From Peterkaempfera sp044755465 (GTDB lineage Bacteria; Actinomycetota; Actinomycetes; Streptomycetales; Streptomycetaceae), in NCBI RefSeq assembly GCF_044755465.1, contig NZ_JBIVRB010000008.1, positions 1-64,000 on the forward strand: a stretch of 64,000 nt of DNA, read 5' to 3'. Positions 33,962-40,905 of the stretch are shown piece by piece. How positions within the stretch are numbered: position 1 is the stretch's first letter; every line of letters starts with the position of its first letter. The notes beneath the pieces are model-generated. The model was not told the origin of the DNA and did no database searches. It worked only from the letters and a program-made list of their open reading frames with translations. The position numbers and the translations under genes are program-made.

Positions 33962-35590
33962 ATGAAACCGAAGATCGACGACCGGGTGCCGGTGCTGATC
34001 GTGGGCGGTTCCCTGGTGGGGCTGTCCGCCTCGCTCTTCCTGGGCCGACTGGGGGTGCGGCACCTGGTGGTGGAGCGGCACGCGGCCACCTCGGTGCACC
34101 CCCGGGGGCGCGGCAACAACGTCCGCACCATGGAGCTGTTCCGTACGGCCGGCGTCGAGCAGCGCATCCGCGAGGCCGCGTCGGTGCTGGCCGGGAACCA
34201 CGGCATCCTCCAGGCGGGGACGCTCACCGGCGGACCCGAGGAGTGGCTGTTCCGGGAGATCGACCCGGGCGGCGCGCTGGCCCGCTTCAGCCCGAGCGGC
34301 TGGTGCCTGTGCAGCCAGAACGACCTGGAGCCGGTGTTGCTGCGCTCCGCCCGGGACCTGGGCGGCGAGCTGCGGTTCAACACCGAGCTGCTCAGCTTCG
34401 AACAGGACCACGAAGGGGTGACGGCGGTCGTCCAGGACCGGGCGAGCGGGGAGCGGCGCACGGTGCGGGCGGACTACCTGGTGGCCGCCGACGGGCCGCG
34501 CAGCCCGGTGCGGGAGCGGCTGGGCATCGGGCAGGTCGGGCCCGGCGACCTCTTCCACAACGTCAGCATCACCTTCCGGGCCAAGCGGATGGCGGACGCG
34601 GTCGGGGACCGGCGGTTCATCGTCTGCTACCTGACGGACCCGGAGGGCGCCGGGGCGCTGCTGCCGGTGGACAACGAGGCCGAGTGGGTGTTCCACGCGC
34701 CGTGGCACCCGGACCGGGGCGAGACCCTGGAGGACTTCACCGACGAGCGGTGCGCCCGCCACATCAGGGCGGCGGCCGGCATCCCCGACATGGAGGTGGA
34801 GATCACCGGGCGGGCGCCCTGGCACGCCGCCGAGCGGGTGGCGGAGCGGTACGGCTCGGGGCGGGTGCTGCTCGCCGGGGACTCGGCCCACGAGATGTCA
34901 CCGACCGGCGCGTTCGGCTCCAACACCGGCATCCAGGACGCGCACAACCTGGCCTGGAAGCTGGCCGCCCTGCTGGGCGGCTGGGCGGGTCCCGGGCTGC
35001 TGGACAGCTACGAGGCCGAGCGGCGGCCGGTGGCGCTGGCCACCAGCGCGCGGGCGTCCGAGCGGTCGGCCGAGCACCAGCACCCCGGGTACGACGTCAC
35101 ACCGGGCAGCGGGCGGCGGGGCAATGTGCTGGGCGTGGTGCTGGGATACCGGTACCGGGCGGGGGCGGTGTGCGGCGCGGACCCGGCGGAGCCGACGCTG
35201 CCCGAGCGGTTCCGGCAGAGCGGTGATCCGGGGACCCGGGCGCCGCACCTGTGGTGTTACCGGTACGGGCGGCGGCTGTCCACGCTCGACCTGTACGAGC
35301 GGTCCATGGTGCTGCTCAGCGGGCCGACCGGGCGGGGCTGGCACGAGGCGGGGGCGCGGGTGGCGCAGCAGACCGGGGTCCCGCTGGACCGCTACCTGGT
35401 CGGCGACGGGCCGGACCACGACCTGGCCCCCGAGCGGGGCGCCCAGTGGGCCGAGCTGCACGGCACCGCCGAGGACGGCGCGGTCCTGGTCCGCCCGGAC
35501 GGCTTCGTGGCCTGGCGGTCCGTCGCGGGCGCGGCCGACCCCGACCAGGAGTTGACGGCGGCCCTGCGCTCCGTCCTCAGCCTGGCCTGA
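33962..35590 (+). CDS. FAD-dependent aromatic hydroxylase (whiE ORFVIII-like)
   Basis: 542 residues, class A flavoprotein monooxygenase. Motifs: FAD-binding VLIVGGSLVGLSASLFLGRLG, DG motif YLVAADGPRSPVRERLG, and GD motif RVLLAGDSAHEMSPTGAFGSNTG followed by QDAHNLAWKLA. The C-terminal thioredoxin-like domain is present. GGAG lies six bases before ATG 33962, at the end of an ATGATGATG run. It is divergent from the seven-gene pigment operon as in S. coelicolor whiE. Confidence 0.95.
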   Translation: MKPKIDDRVPVLIVGGSLVGLSASLFLGRLGVRHLVVERHAATSVHPRGRGNNVRTMELFRTAGVEQRIREAASVLAGNHGILQAGTLTGGPEEWLFREIDPGGALARFSPSGWCLCSQNDLEPVLLRSARDLGGELRFNTELLSFEQDHEGVTAVVQDRASGERRTVRADYLVAADGPRSPVRERLGIGQVGPGDLFHNVSITFRAKRMADAVGDRRFIVCYLTDPEGAGALLPVDNEAEWVFHAPWHPDRGETLEDFTDERCARHIRAAAGIPDMEVEITGRAPWHAAERVAERYGSGRVLLAGDSAHEMSPTGAFGSNTGIQDAHNLAWKLAALLGGWAGPGLLDSYEAERRPVALATSARASERSAEHQHPGYDVTPGSGRRGNVLGVVLGYRYRAGAVCGADPAEPTLPERFRQSGDPGTRAPHLWCYRYGRRLSTLDLYERSMVLLSGPTGRGWHEAGARVAQQTGVPLDRYLVGDGPDHDLAPERGAQWAELHGTAEDGAVLVRPDGFVAWRSVAGAADPDQELTAALRSVLSLA

Positions 35591-35600
35591 CACCCACCCA

Positions 35601-35800
35601 GCGGCGCGGGGAACTGCGCGAACACCGGCCCCTCCCCCGCGCCGGTTCCCTCGCGCAGTTCCCCGCGCCCCTGCCGGACGCCCACGCACGAGACCGACCG
35701 GCGCCCTCCCCCGCGCCGCACGCGGCCACCGTCCGACTTCGGCCACAGGCGGTGCCGGGTTCCTCGCGCAGTTCCCCGCGCCCCTGCCGGACGCCCCGGC
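35601..35800. repeat. Inverted and direct copies of the dispersed palindromic element
   Basis: gcgcggggaactgcgcga at 35604-35621 and its perfect complement at 35651-35668 can form an 18-bp hairpin. A further forward copy lies near 35764, with about 40 bp of matching flank, giving a direct repeat ~113 bp away. It sits between convergent genes, where it may serve as a bidirectional terminator. No gene is seen in this 278-base gap. Confidence 0.85.
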
Positions 35801-35868
35801 AACAGACCGACCGGCACCCCCGCGCCCCACCCGGTATGCAGCTCCGACCTGCCGGTCCCCGGGGCGGG

Positions 35869-37206
35869 TCAGGGCGTGCGGGGCGGGGTGAAGTGGGCCA
35901 GCAGGAGGGTGCGGTCGTCGGCGGGGAGGCGGTCGGCGGTGGTGTGCAGAAGGGTGTCGCAGATGGCCTGGGGGGTGCCCTGGGTGGCCTGGAAGCGGTG
36001 GGCCAGGCGGAGGATGCCGAGGTCGATGTCCTCGTGCCTGCTCTCCACCAGCCCGTCGGTGTAGAGCAGCAGCATGGTGGGCTCCTCGATCCGCAGCACC
36101 GTCGGCTCGGCGGCCCAGGAGCCCAGCCCCAGCGGCAGTCCGGCGCCCAGCGGGGCCACCGAGGTGCGGCCGCGGGTGCGGACCAGCGGCGGCGGGTGGC
36201 CCGCGCCGACCAGGGTGCAGGTGCCCGCGACCGGGTCCCACTCCGCGTACAGGCAGGTGGCGAAGGAGGCGTCGGGGGTGTCGGCGGCCAGCGCGTCCAG
36301 GTGGCGGAGCAGTTCCTGCGGGGCGGTGTCCAGCGCGGCCAGGGTACGGACGGCGGTCCGTAACTGGATCATGGCGACGGCGGCCTCCGGCCCGTGGCCC
36401 ATGGCGTCGCCCACGATCAGCCCGACCCGGCCGGAGGGGCGGGTCATGACGTCGAACCAGTCGCCGCCGACCACGCCGGTCGGCCCGGCCGGCTGGTAGG
36501 CGTGCGCCACCCGGCAGCCGGGCGGCGCCACCGTGGCGGCGGGCAGCAGGCTGCTGCGGATGGCCAGCGCGGTGCGCCGCTCGCGCTCGTACAGCCGGGC
36601 GTTCTCCAGCGAGATGGCGGCCCGCGCGGCGAGCGTCTCGGCGGCGACGGTGTCGGCCCGGTCGAAGGGGCGGCTGCCGGCGTGGCGGGTGCAGGCGAGG
36701 AAGCCCAGCGCGACGCCGCGCAGCATCAGCGGGACGACCAGGAAGGACGCGGCGTTCAGCAGCCCGTCGATCCGGGCGTCGCCCCGGCCGGCCTGGGTGA
36801 GGCGGTCGGCGGTGTGCGGGTCGACGGCGCCGAGCAGTTGCGGGCGGCCGTCGGCCAGGGCGCGGGCGCACGGGGTGTCGCGGGGGAAGACCACCACCTC
36901 GTCGACGGGGAGGATGCCGCCCCAGTCCTCCGGGGCGTCCGCGCCGACCCGGACGGCGAGCCGGCGGGCCTCGAAGGAGGGCGCGTCGGGGGCGGGCGGG
37001 GTCGCGTCCTCGGCGAGCCAGCGCTCCAGCAGGTAGAGCGAGGCGGCGTCGCAGAACTCGGGCGCCACCGCCCCGACCAGGTGGTTGCCGGTGAGGTGGA
37101 GGTCGAGTACGGACCCGAGCGCGGCGGTCGCGGCAGCCGTCGGCCGCCGATGGTGGGGCCGCGGGGCGGCGGCGGTGCCGACCGGGGCCGCGGCGCACTG
37201 GCGCAC
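35869..37206 (-). CDS. GAF domain SpoIIE-type (PP2C) protein phosphatase
   Basis: About 445 residues. A GAF domain (roughly 30-205: DLHLTGNHLVGAVAPEFCDAASLYLLERWL ... MLRGVALGFLACTR) precedes the SpoIIE phosphatase domain with GVVGGDWFDVMTRPSGRVGLIVGDAMGHG (metal aspartates), AGHPPPLVR and YTDGLVESRHEDID. It probably dephosphorylates an anti-sigma-factor antagonist. The GTG at 37206 is the first reasonable start but no strong ribosome site is visible. It is divergent from the methyltransferase gene. Confidence 0.9.
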   Translation of the reverse strand: MRQCAAAPVGTAAAPRPHHRRPTAAATAALGSVLDLHLTGNHLVGAVAPEFCDAASLYLLERWLAEDATPPAPDAPSFEARRLAVRVGADAPEDWGGILPVDEVVVFPRDTPCARALADGRPQLLGAVDPHTADRLTQAGRGDARIDGLLNAASFLVVPLMLRGVALGFLACTRHAGSRPFDRADTVAAETLAARAAISLENARLYERERRTALAIRSSLLPAATVAPPGCRVAHAYQPAGPTGVVGGDWFDVMTRPSGRVGLIVGDAMGHGPEAAVAMIQLRTAVRTLAALDTAPQELLRHLDALAADTPDASFATCLYAEWDPVAGTCTLVGAGHPPPLVRTRGRTSVAPLGAGLPLGLGSWAAEPTVLRIEEPTMLLLYTDGLVESRHEDIDLGILRLAHRFQATQGTPQAICDTLLHTTADRLPADDRTLLLAHFTPPRTP

Positions 37207-37383
37207 CTGGGGGTCGGGCGGATCGGCGAGCAGGGCGTTGCCTTTCGACAGGCCGTACGGGCGGGGGTGCGACGAATCGGGTGCCCCCGCGATCCCGCGG
37301 TGACCCGGCTCCGCCCCCCGTGCCGCTTCGGTCAGTAATTCTATGATAGACCGTCAATCCGCTTGTGGGCGAAGGGAGAGGCT

Positions 37384-38196
37384 GTGGAGGCCATCGACAC
37401 GCTGCCGGAGGGCGTTGACCCGGACAAGGCCAGCGTCGCGCGCATCTATGACGCGATGCTCGGGGGCGAGCACAACTTCGCCATCGACCGGGAGGCGCTG
37501 GCGGCGTTCACCGCGATCGACCCGCAGGTGCGCTCGCTCGCCCGCGCCAACCGCGCGTTCCTCGGGCGGGCGGTGCGCTTCCTGGTGGACGCGGGGGTGC
37601 GGCAGTTCCTGGACCTGGGCTCGGGCATCCCCACCCAGGGCAATGTGCACGAGGTGGCGCAGGCCGCGGCGCCGGACGCCCGGGTGGTGTACGTGGACAA
37701 CGACCCGGTGGCGGTGGCGCACAGCGCCTCCATCCTGGCCGACCGGCCGGGCACCGGGATCGTCAACGGGGACATCCGCCGGCCGGCCGAGGTGCTGGCG
37801 TCGCCGGGCGTGCGCACGCTGATCGACTTCGACCAGCCGGTGGCGGTGCTGATGATCACCATCCTGCACTTCATCACCGAGGAGGAGCGCCCCGCCGACC
37901 TGGTGGCGGCGTACCGCGACGCGCTGGCGCCGGGCAGCTGGCTGGCGCTCACCCACGCCACCAACGAGGACCGGCCGGACACCGCCGCCGCCGTGGGCAA
38001 GCTGTACCGCTCCAAGGCGACCTCGCCGGTCACCGCCCGCTCGCGGGAGGGCATCGCGGGCCTGTTCGACGGGTTCGAGCTGGCGGAGCCGGGTCTGGTG
38101 CATGTGCCGCTGTGGCGCCCGGACTCGGCCGCGGAGGTCCCGGAGAACCCCCGCGAGTACTGGGTCTACGCGGGGGTGGGCCGGACGGCCGGCTGA
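37384..38196 (+). CDS. SAM-dependent methyltransferase of the PF04672 (DUF574) family
   Basis: 270 residues. DPDKASVARIYDAMLGGEHNFAIDREA and LARANRAFLGRAVRFL open the protein, then FLDLGSGIPTQGNVHEVAQAAAPDARVVYVDNDPVAVAHS (SAM site), and LMITILHFITEEERPADLV and LALTHAT. This family is abundant and uncharacterised in streptomycetes. GGGAGAG lies upstream of GTG 37384. It is next to a SpoIIE-type phosphatase, but no functional link is shown. Confidence 0.92.
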   Translation: MEAIDTLPEGVDPDKASVARIYDAMLGGEHNFAIDREALAAFTAIDPQVRSLARANRAFLGRAVRFLVDAGVRQFLDLGSGIPTQGNVHEVAQAAAPDARVVYVDNDPVAVAHSASILADRPGTGIVNGDIRRPAEVLASPGVRTLIDFDQPVAVLMITILHFITEEERPADLVAAYRDALAPGSWLALTHATNEDRPDTAAAVGKLYRSKATSPVTARSREGIAGLFDGFELAEPGLVHVPLWRPDSAAEVPENPREYWVYAGVGRTAG

Positions 38197-38220
38197 GCGG
38201 CGGCCGGGCCCGTCCGGCGG

Positions 38221-38628
38221 CTACGGCTGGTCCGCCCGCATCTCGACCTGGTCGGCCAGCCGGTCCAGGCTCTGGCCGAGGGCGGCCTCGACCTGGGCGC
38301 CGGGCGGGGCGGTGTCCGGGTCGAAGAACGACAGGTGGACGGTCACCTCGCTGGCCCCGGCGCCGATCCCGGCCACCTGGAGCCAGCCCGCGTAGTGCCC
38401 GTTGTCGCGGGTGCCCCATTCGACGCGCAGCTGGTCGTGCTCGGCCCGCACCAGGGCGCGTTCCCGCTCCGCCTCGGCGCCGTGGCTGACGGTCACGGCG
38501 GGCGGCTCCTGCGGTTCGATGTGCAGGTCGCGGGGCAGCCAGCGCTCCATGGTCCGCAGGTCGGCCGCCTCGTCGTAGACCAGTTCGGGCAGCGCTGCCA
38601 TCGTCCTGGACGCTTCGTACTCGGTCAC
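38221..38628 (-). CDS. SRPBCC-fold protein, polyketide cyclase/dehydrase-like
   Basis: 135 residues. An N-terminal MAALPELVYDEAADLRTMERWLPRDLHIEPQE and a beta-rich DQLRVEWGTRDNGHYAGWLQVAGIGAGASEVTVHLSFFDPD, with a C-terminal helix LGQSLDRLADQVEMRADQP, give the START-like pattern. GGAAGGA precedes the GTG at 38628. Function unknown; similar small SRPBCC proteins are common and not necessarily polyketide enzymes. Upstream are 15-bp repeats. Confidence 0.7.
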   Translation of the reverse strand: MTEYEASRTMAALPELVYDEAADLRTMERWLPRDLHIEPQEPPAVTVSHGAEAERERALVRAEHDQLRVEWGTRDNGHYAGWLQVAGIGAGASEVTVHLSFFDPDTAPPGAQVEAALGQSLDRLADQVEMRADQP

Positions 38629-38715
38629 GGTGTCGGTCCTTCCCCAGCGGAGCGGTGGCGGCCGGCCGGGCCGCCAGCGGTCGGGTACCCGCCGGGCGTC
38701 CCGCGACACCCGTCC

Positions 38716-38780
38716 GGGGGTGTCGCGGGTGGGGGTGTCGCGGGCGGGGGTGTCGCGGGCGGGGGTGTCGCGGGCGGGGC
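38716..38780. repeat. 15-bp tandem repeats (tgtcgcgggcggggg)
   Basis: tgtcgcggg recurs at 38721, 38736, 38751 and 38766, an exact 15-bp period, between the divergent SRPBCC gene and the small plus-strand gene. Because the period is a multiple of three, it reads as the repeated tetrapeptide-like RDTPA on the minus strand, but no start or ribosome site supports translation. Confidence 0.85.
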
Positions 38781-38881
38781 GGTCCGGCCGCCGCGACGGG
38801 CGGGCACCATCGGAAGACGGGGGTCGCATGATGGGGGGTAGGAGAAGTTCGTCCCCCTCCCCGTACCGACAAGGAGTCGCC

Positions 38882-39121
38882 GTGGAGACCGAACGGTATG
38901 AGTTGACCTTTCACCACGCCGGAACGGACCCCGACCCCTCGGAGGACGACGTGGTCGTGGTCCACCGGACCAGCGCGACCGGACCGGGCGGCAACCCGGT
39001 CTACAGCGACGACACCGGGATCGTGCAGGCCGAGATCAGCAGCGGCGGCGAGATCCGGATGCTGGCCACCGGCAGCCACCAGGCACTGCGCCGCCCGACC
39101 GCGACCCGGCTGCTGGACTGA
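38882..39121 (+). CDS. 79-residue conserved small protein
   Basis: Starts V/METERYELTFHHAGTDPD and contains VVVVHRTSATGPGGNPVYSD, DTGIVQAEISSGGEIRMLATGSHQALRRP. AAGGAG lies seven bases before the GTG. It appears to be a beta-rich single domain without cysteines; I recall a family (possibly DUF6296) with the same GPGG-PVY and EI--GEIRMLA pattern, but cannot confirm. Function unknown. Confidence 0.7.
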   Translation: METERYELTFHHAGTDPDPSEDDVVVVHRTSATGPGGNPVYSDDTGIVQAEISSGGEIRMLATGSHQALRRPTATRLLD

Positions 39122-39122
39122 C

Positions 39123-39190
39123 CCGGCCGCCGGACCGATCCGGCCGCTGGACTGACCCGGCCACTGGACTGGCCCGGCCACTGGACCGAG
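39123..39190. repeat. 17-bp tandem repeats (ccggccactggactgac)
   Basis: Four copies start at 39123, 39140, 39157 and 39174 (exact 17-bp period) immediately after the small protein's stop codon. The rest of the 353-base gap up to 39474 holds only the hairpin at 39371 and an AAGGAGGAGG run at 39441. Confidence 0.85.
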
Positions 39191-39370
39191 CGGTCCGATC
39201 CCCGCCCCGCACGCATCACCCGGCGCAGACCGGGGCAGGCGGAAGTCAGCCCGGCCGGGGCGGTGTTCCCCCCTCAGCGCCCCGGTCGGGTCCCGCCGCC
39301 GCCCCCGGCGGCGGCATCGAAACCAGGACGGTCGCTGAACCGTCTACTACTGCACACCGTACGTCGGCAG

Positions 39371-39407
39371 CGTCCGCGCCCACCGGTCCCACCGGTGGGC
39401 GCGGACG
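39371..39407. terminator. Strong perfect hairpin
   Basis: Stem of 17 bp (cgtccgcgcccaccggt / accggtgggcgcggacg) with a three-base loop. It is 250 bases after the preceding stop and 68 bases before the zinc-ribbon gene. It could be a terminator or a leader RNA structure; there is no T-tract. Confidence 0.7.
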
Positions 39408-39474
39408 ACTGCTCCGGCCCATCCGGCTCCGGCTCACCAGAAGGAGGAGGCACCGCCCCCCGCGTGGCGGCGCC

Positions 39475-39840
39475 GTGCAGCAGATGACGTGTCCCAACTG
39501 CGGTTCGATGATGCGCCAGGGCCCGGCGGGCGGCTGGGCCTGCGGCAACTGCGGTGCGGTGCGCCGCTTCCGGGCGGCGGTGGCGCGCTCGGTTGGCAGC
39601 CAAACCGATACCAAAGCCGTATCCACCGACAAAGCGGGCAGACATATCCTGGCAAGAGGGGCGCTCCGGTCACGCAGGCCAACTCCTGCGAGCCATCGGC
39701 GCCCGACGTACGACCCTGTGTCTTCCCTCAGCAGGAGGTGGTACTGGTGTCCACTCCGACGAGCATGGAGCACCATCCCGACATCATGGAGATGCGCGCA
39801 CGGTACGAGCGGGCGGCCTCCACGCCCCGCGCGCAGATGA
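39475..39840 (+). CDS. Putative small zinc-ribbon protein (end uncertain)
   Basis: The first 33 residues (V/MQQMTCPNCGSMMRQGPAGG then WACGNCGAVRRF) form a convincing zinc ribbon with two CxxC pairs. After residue ~45 the sequence becomes Arg/Ser-rich with poor codon bias, and the frame runs 94 bases into the next gene. Either a short real protein exists with a frameshift or read-through tail, or only the N-terminus is functional. A second in-frame ATG at 39484 could also start it. The AAGGAGG is 24 bases upstream, further than usual. Confidence 0.4.
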   Translation: MQQMTCPNCGSMMRQGPAGGWACGNCGAVRRFRAAVARSVGSQTDTKAVSTDKAGRHILARGALRSRRPTPASHRRPTYDPVSSLSRRWYWCPLRRAWSTIPTSWRCAHGTSGRPPRPARR

Positions 39841-40259
39841 TCGAGGCCCTGGGCCTGATCACCGGTCTGTACCTCGCACTCTCGCCGTGGATCGTGGGCT
39901 TCAGCGGCTTCACCGCGCTGGCGATCTGCAACCTGGTCACCGGCATCGCGTTCGCGCTGCTGATGGCGGGCTTCGGCTCGGCCTACGAACGCACCCACGG
40001 CATGGCCTGGGCGGCGGCCTTGATCGGTGTCTGGACGATCATCGCGCCCTGGGTGATCGCCGGACACTTCCAGACCACCCGGACGATCACCAGCAATGTG
40101 ATCGTCGGAGCGGTGGCCCTGCTGCTCGGACTGGCCGCGGCCGCGGTCGCGAGCGCCGGGCGCCGGCGGTCCGGCAGGGAGCACGGACGGGAGCACGGAC
40201 GCCAGGGGCGGATGCGCCACGGGTCCGAAGGGTCGCCGGGTTCCGGGGCACGACTCTGA
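39747..40259 (+). CDS. SPW-repeat membrane protein
   Basis: 170 residues. Two SPW-type repeats, LSPWIVGFSGFTALAICNLVTGIAFALL and IAPWVIAGHF...TSNVIVGAVALLLGLAAAA, give four membrane helices in two pairs, with a basic C-terminal tail (GRRRSGREHGREHGRQ). AGGAGG lies eight bases before GTG 39747. SPW proteins are small integral membrane proteins of unknown function common in actinobacteria. Confidence 0.88.
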   Translation: MSTPTSMEHHPDIMEMRARYERAASTPRAQMIEALGLITGLYLALSPWIVGFSGFTALAICNLVTGIAFALLMAGFGSAYERTHGMAWAAALIGVWTIIAPWVIAGHFQTTRTITSNVIVGAVALLLGLAAAAVASAGRRRSGREHGREHGRQGRMRHGSEGSPGSGARL

Positions 40260-40289
40260 GGCACCCCGGCCTCTCCACGAGGCACCCGG

Positions 40290-40323
40290 CCGCTCCCGGT
40301 CGCCGCACGGCGGCCGGGAGCGG
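40290..40323 (+). terminator. Hairpin terminator after the SPW gene
   Basis: Sixteen-base arms (ccgctcccggtcgccg / cggcggccgggagcgg, one G-T pair) around a two-base loop, 31 bases after the SPW stop. Confidence 0.75.
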
Positions 40324-40367
40324 TGCGTTTGCGCCGGTGGCGCGCCTCGGGCGGGCACGATGGGTCC

Positions 40368-40889
40368 ATGGCCCTGCGACTGCTGATCGTCTCCGACACC
40401 CACCTGCCCCGGCGGGCCCGCGACCTGCCGCCGGAGGTCTGGCAGGCGGTGGCCGAGGCGGATGTGGTGCTGCATGCGGGCGACTGGGTGGACCCGGCGC
40501 TGCTGGACCGGCTGGAGGAGCGCAGCCGCCGGCTGGTGGGGGTGTACGGCAACAACGACGGGCCCGCGCTGCGCGCCCGGCTGCCGGAGGTGGCCCGGGT
40601 CGAGCTGGACGGGCTGCGGACGGCGGTGGTGCACGACAGCGGACCGGCCGGCGGGCGGGAGGAGCGGTGCGCGGCCCGCTTCCCCGACACCGACCTGCTG
40701 GTCTTCGGGCACAGCCACATCCCCTGGGACAGCACCGCCGCCGGCGGGCTGCGGCTGCTCAACCCCGGCTCCCCCACCGACCGCCGCCGCCAGCCGTACC
40801 GCACCTATCTGACCGCGCGGGCGGACGGCGGCGCGCTCACGGACGTCGTACTGCACCGCCTGCCGCCGCGCACCGGGCCCGGCGCGTGA
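40368..40889 (+). CDS. YfcE/MJ0936-type metallophosphoesterase
   Basis: 173 residues. Calcineurin-like motifs in order: LLIVSDTHLPRRA (D-x-H), VVLHAGDWVD (GD), VGVYGNNDGPAL (GNND), and VFGHSHIPWDS (GHSH) with a final NPGSPTDRR. The size and NPGSP motif fit the small phosphodiesterase family. The ATG at 40368 begins MALRLLIVSD; an upstream GTG would add an unrelated leader. Confidence 0.92.
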   Translation: MALRLLIVSDTHLPRRARDLPPEVWQAVAEADVVLHAGDWVDPALLDRLEERSRRLVGVYGNNDGPALRARLPEVARVELDGLRTAVVHDSGPAGGREERCAARFPDTDLLVFGHSHIPWDSTAAGGLRLLNPGSPTDRRRQPYRTYLTARADGGALTDVVLHRLPPRTGPGA

Positions 40890-40905
40890 CACTACCGGGC
40901 GGCCC

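Noticed and set aside
38635..38829. Repeated RDTPA peptide frame upstream of the SRPBCC gene
   Set aside because: It is a translation of the 15-bp repeats; GTG 38628 with GGAAGGA is the supported start.
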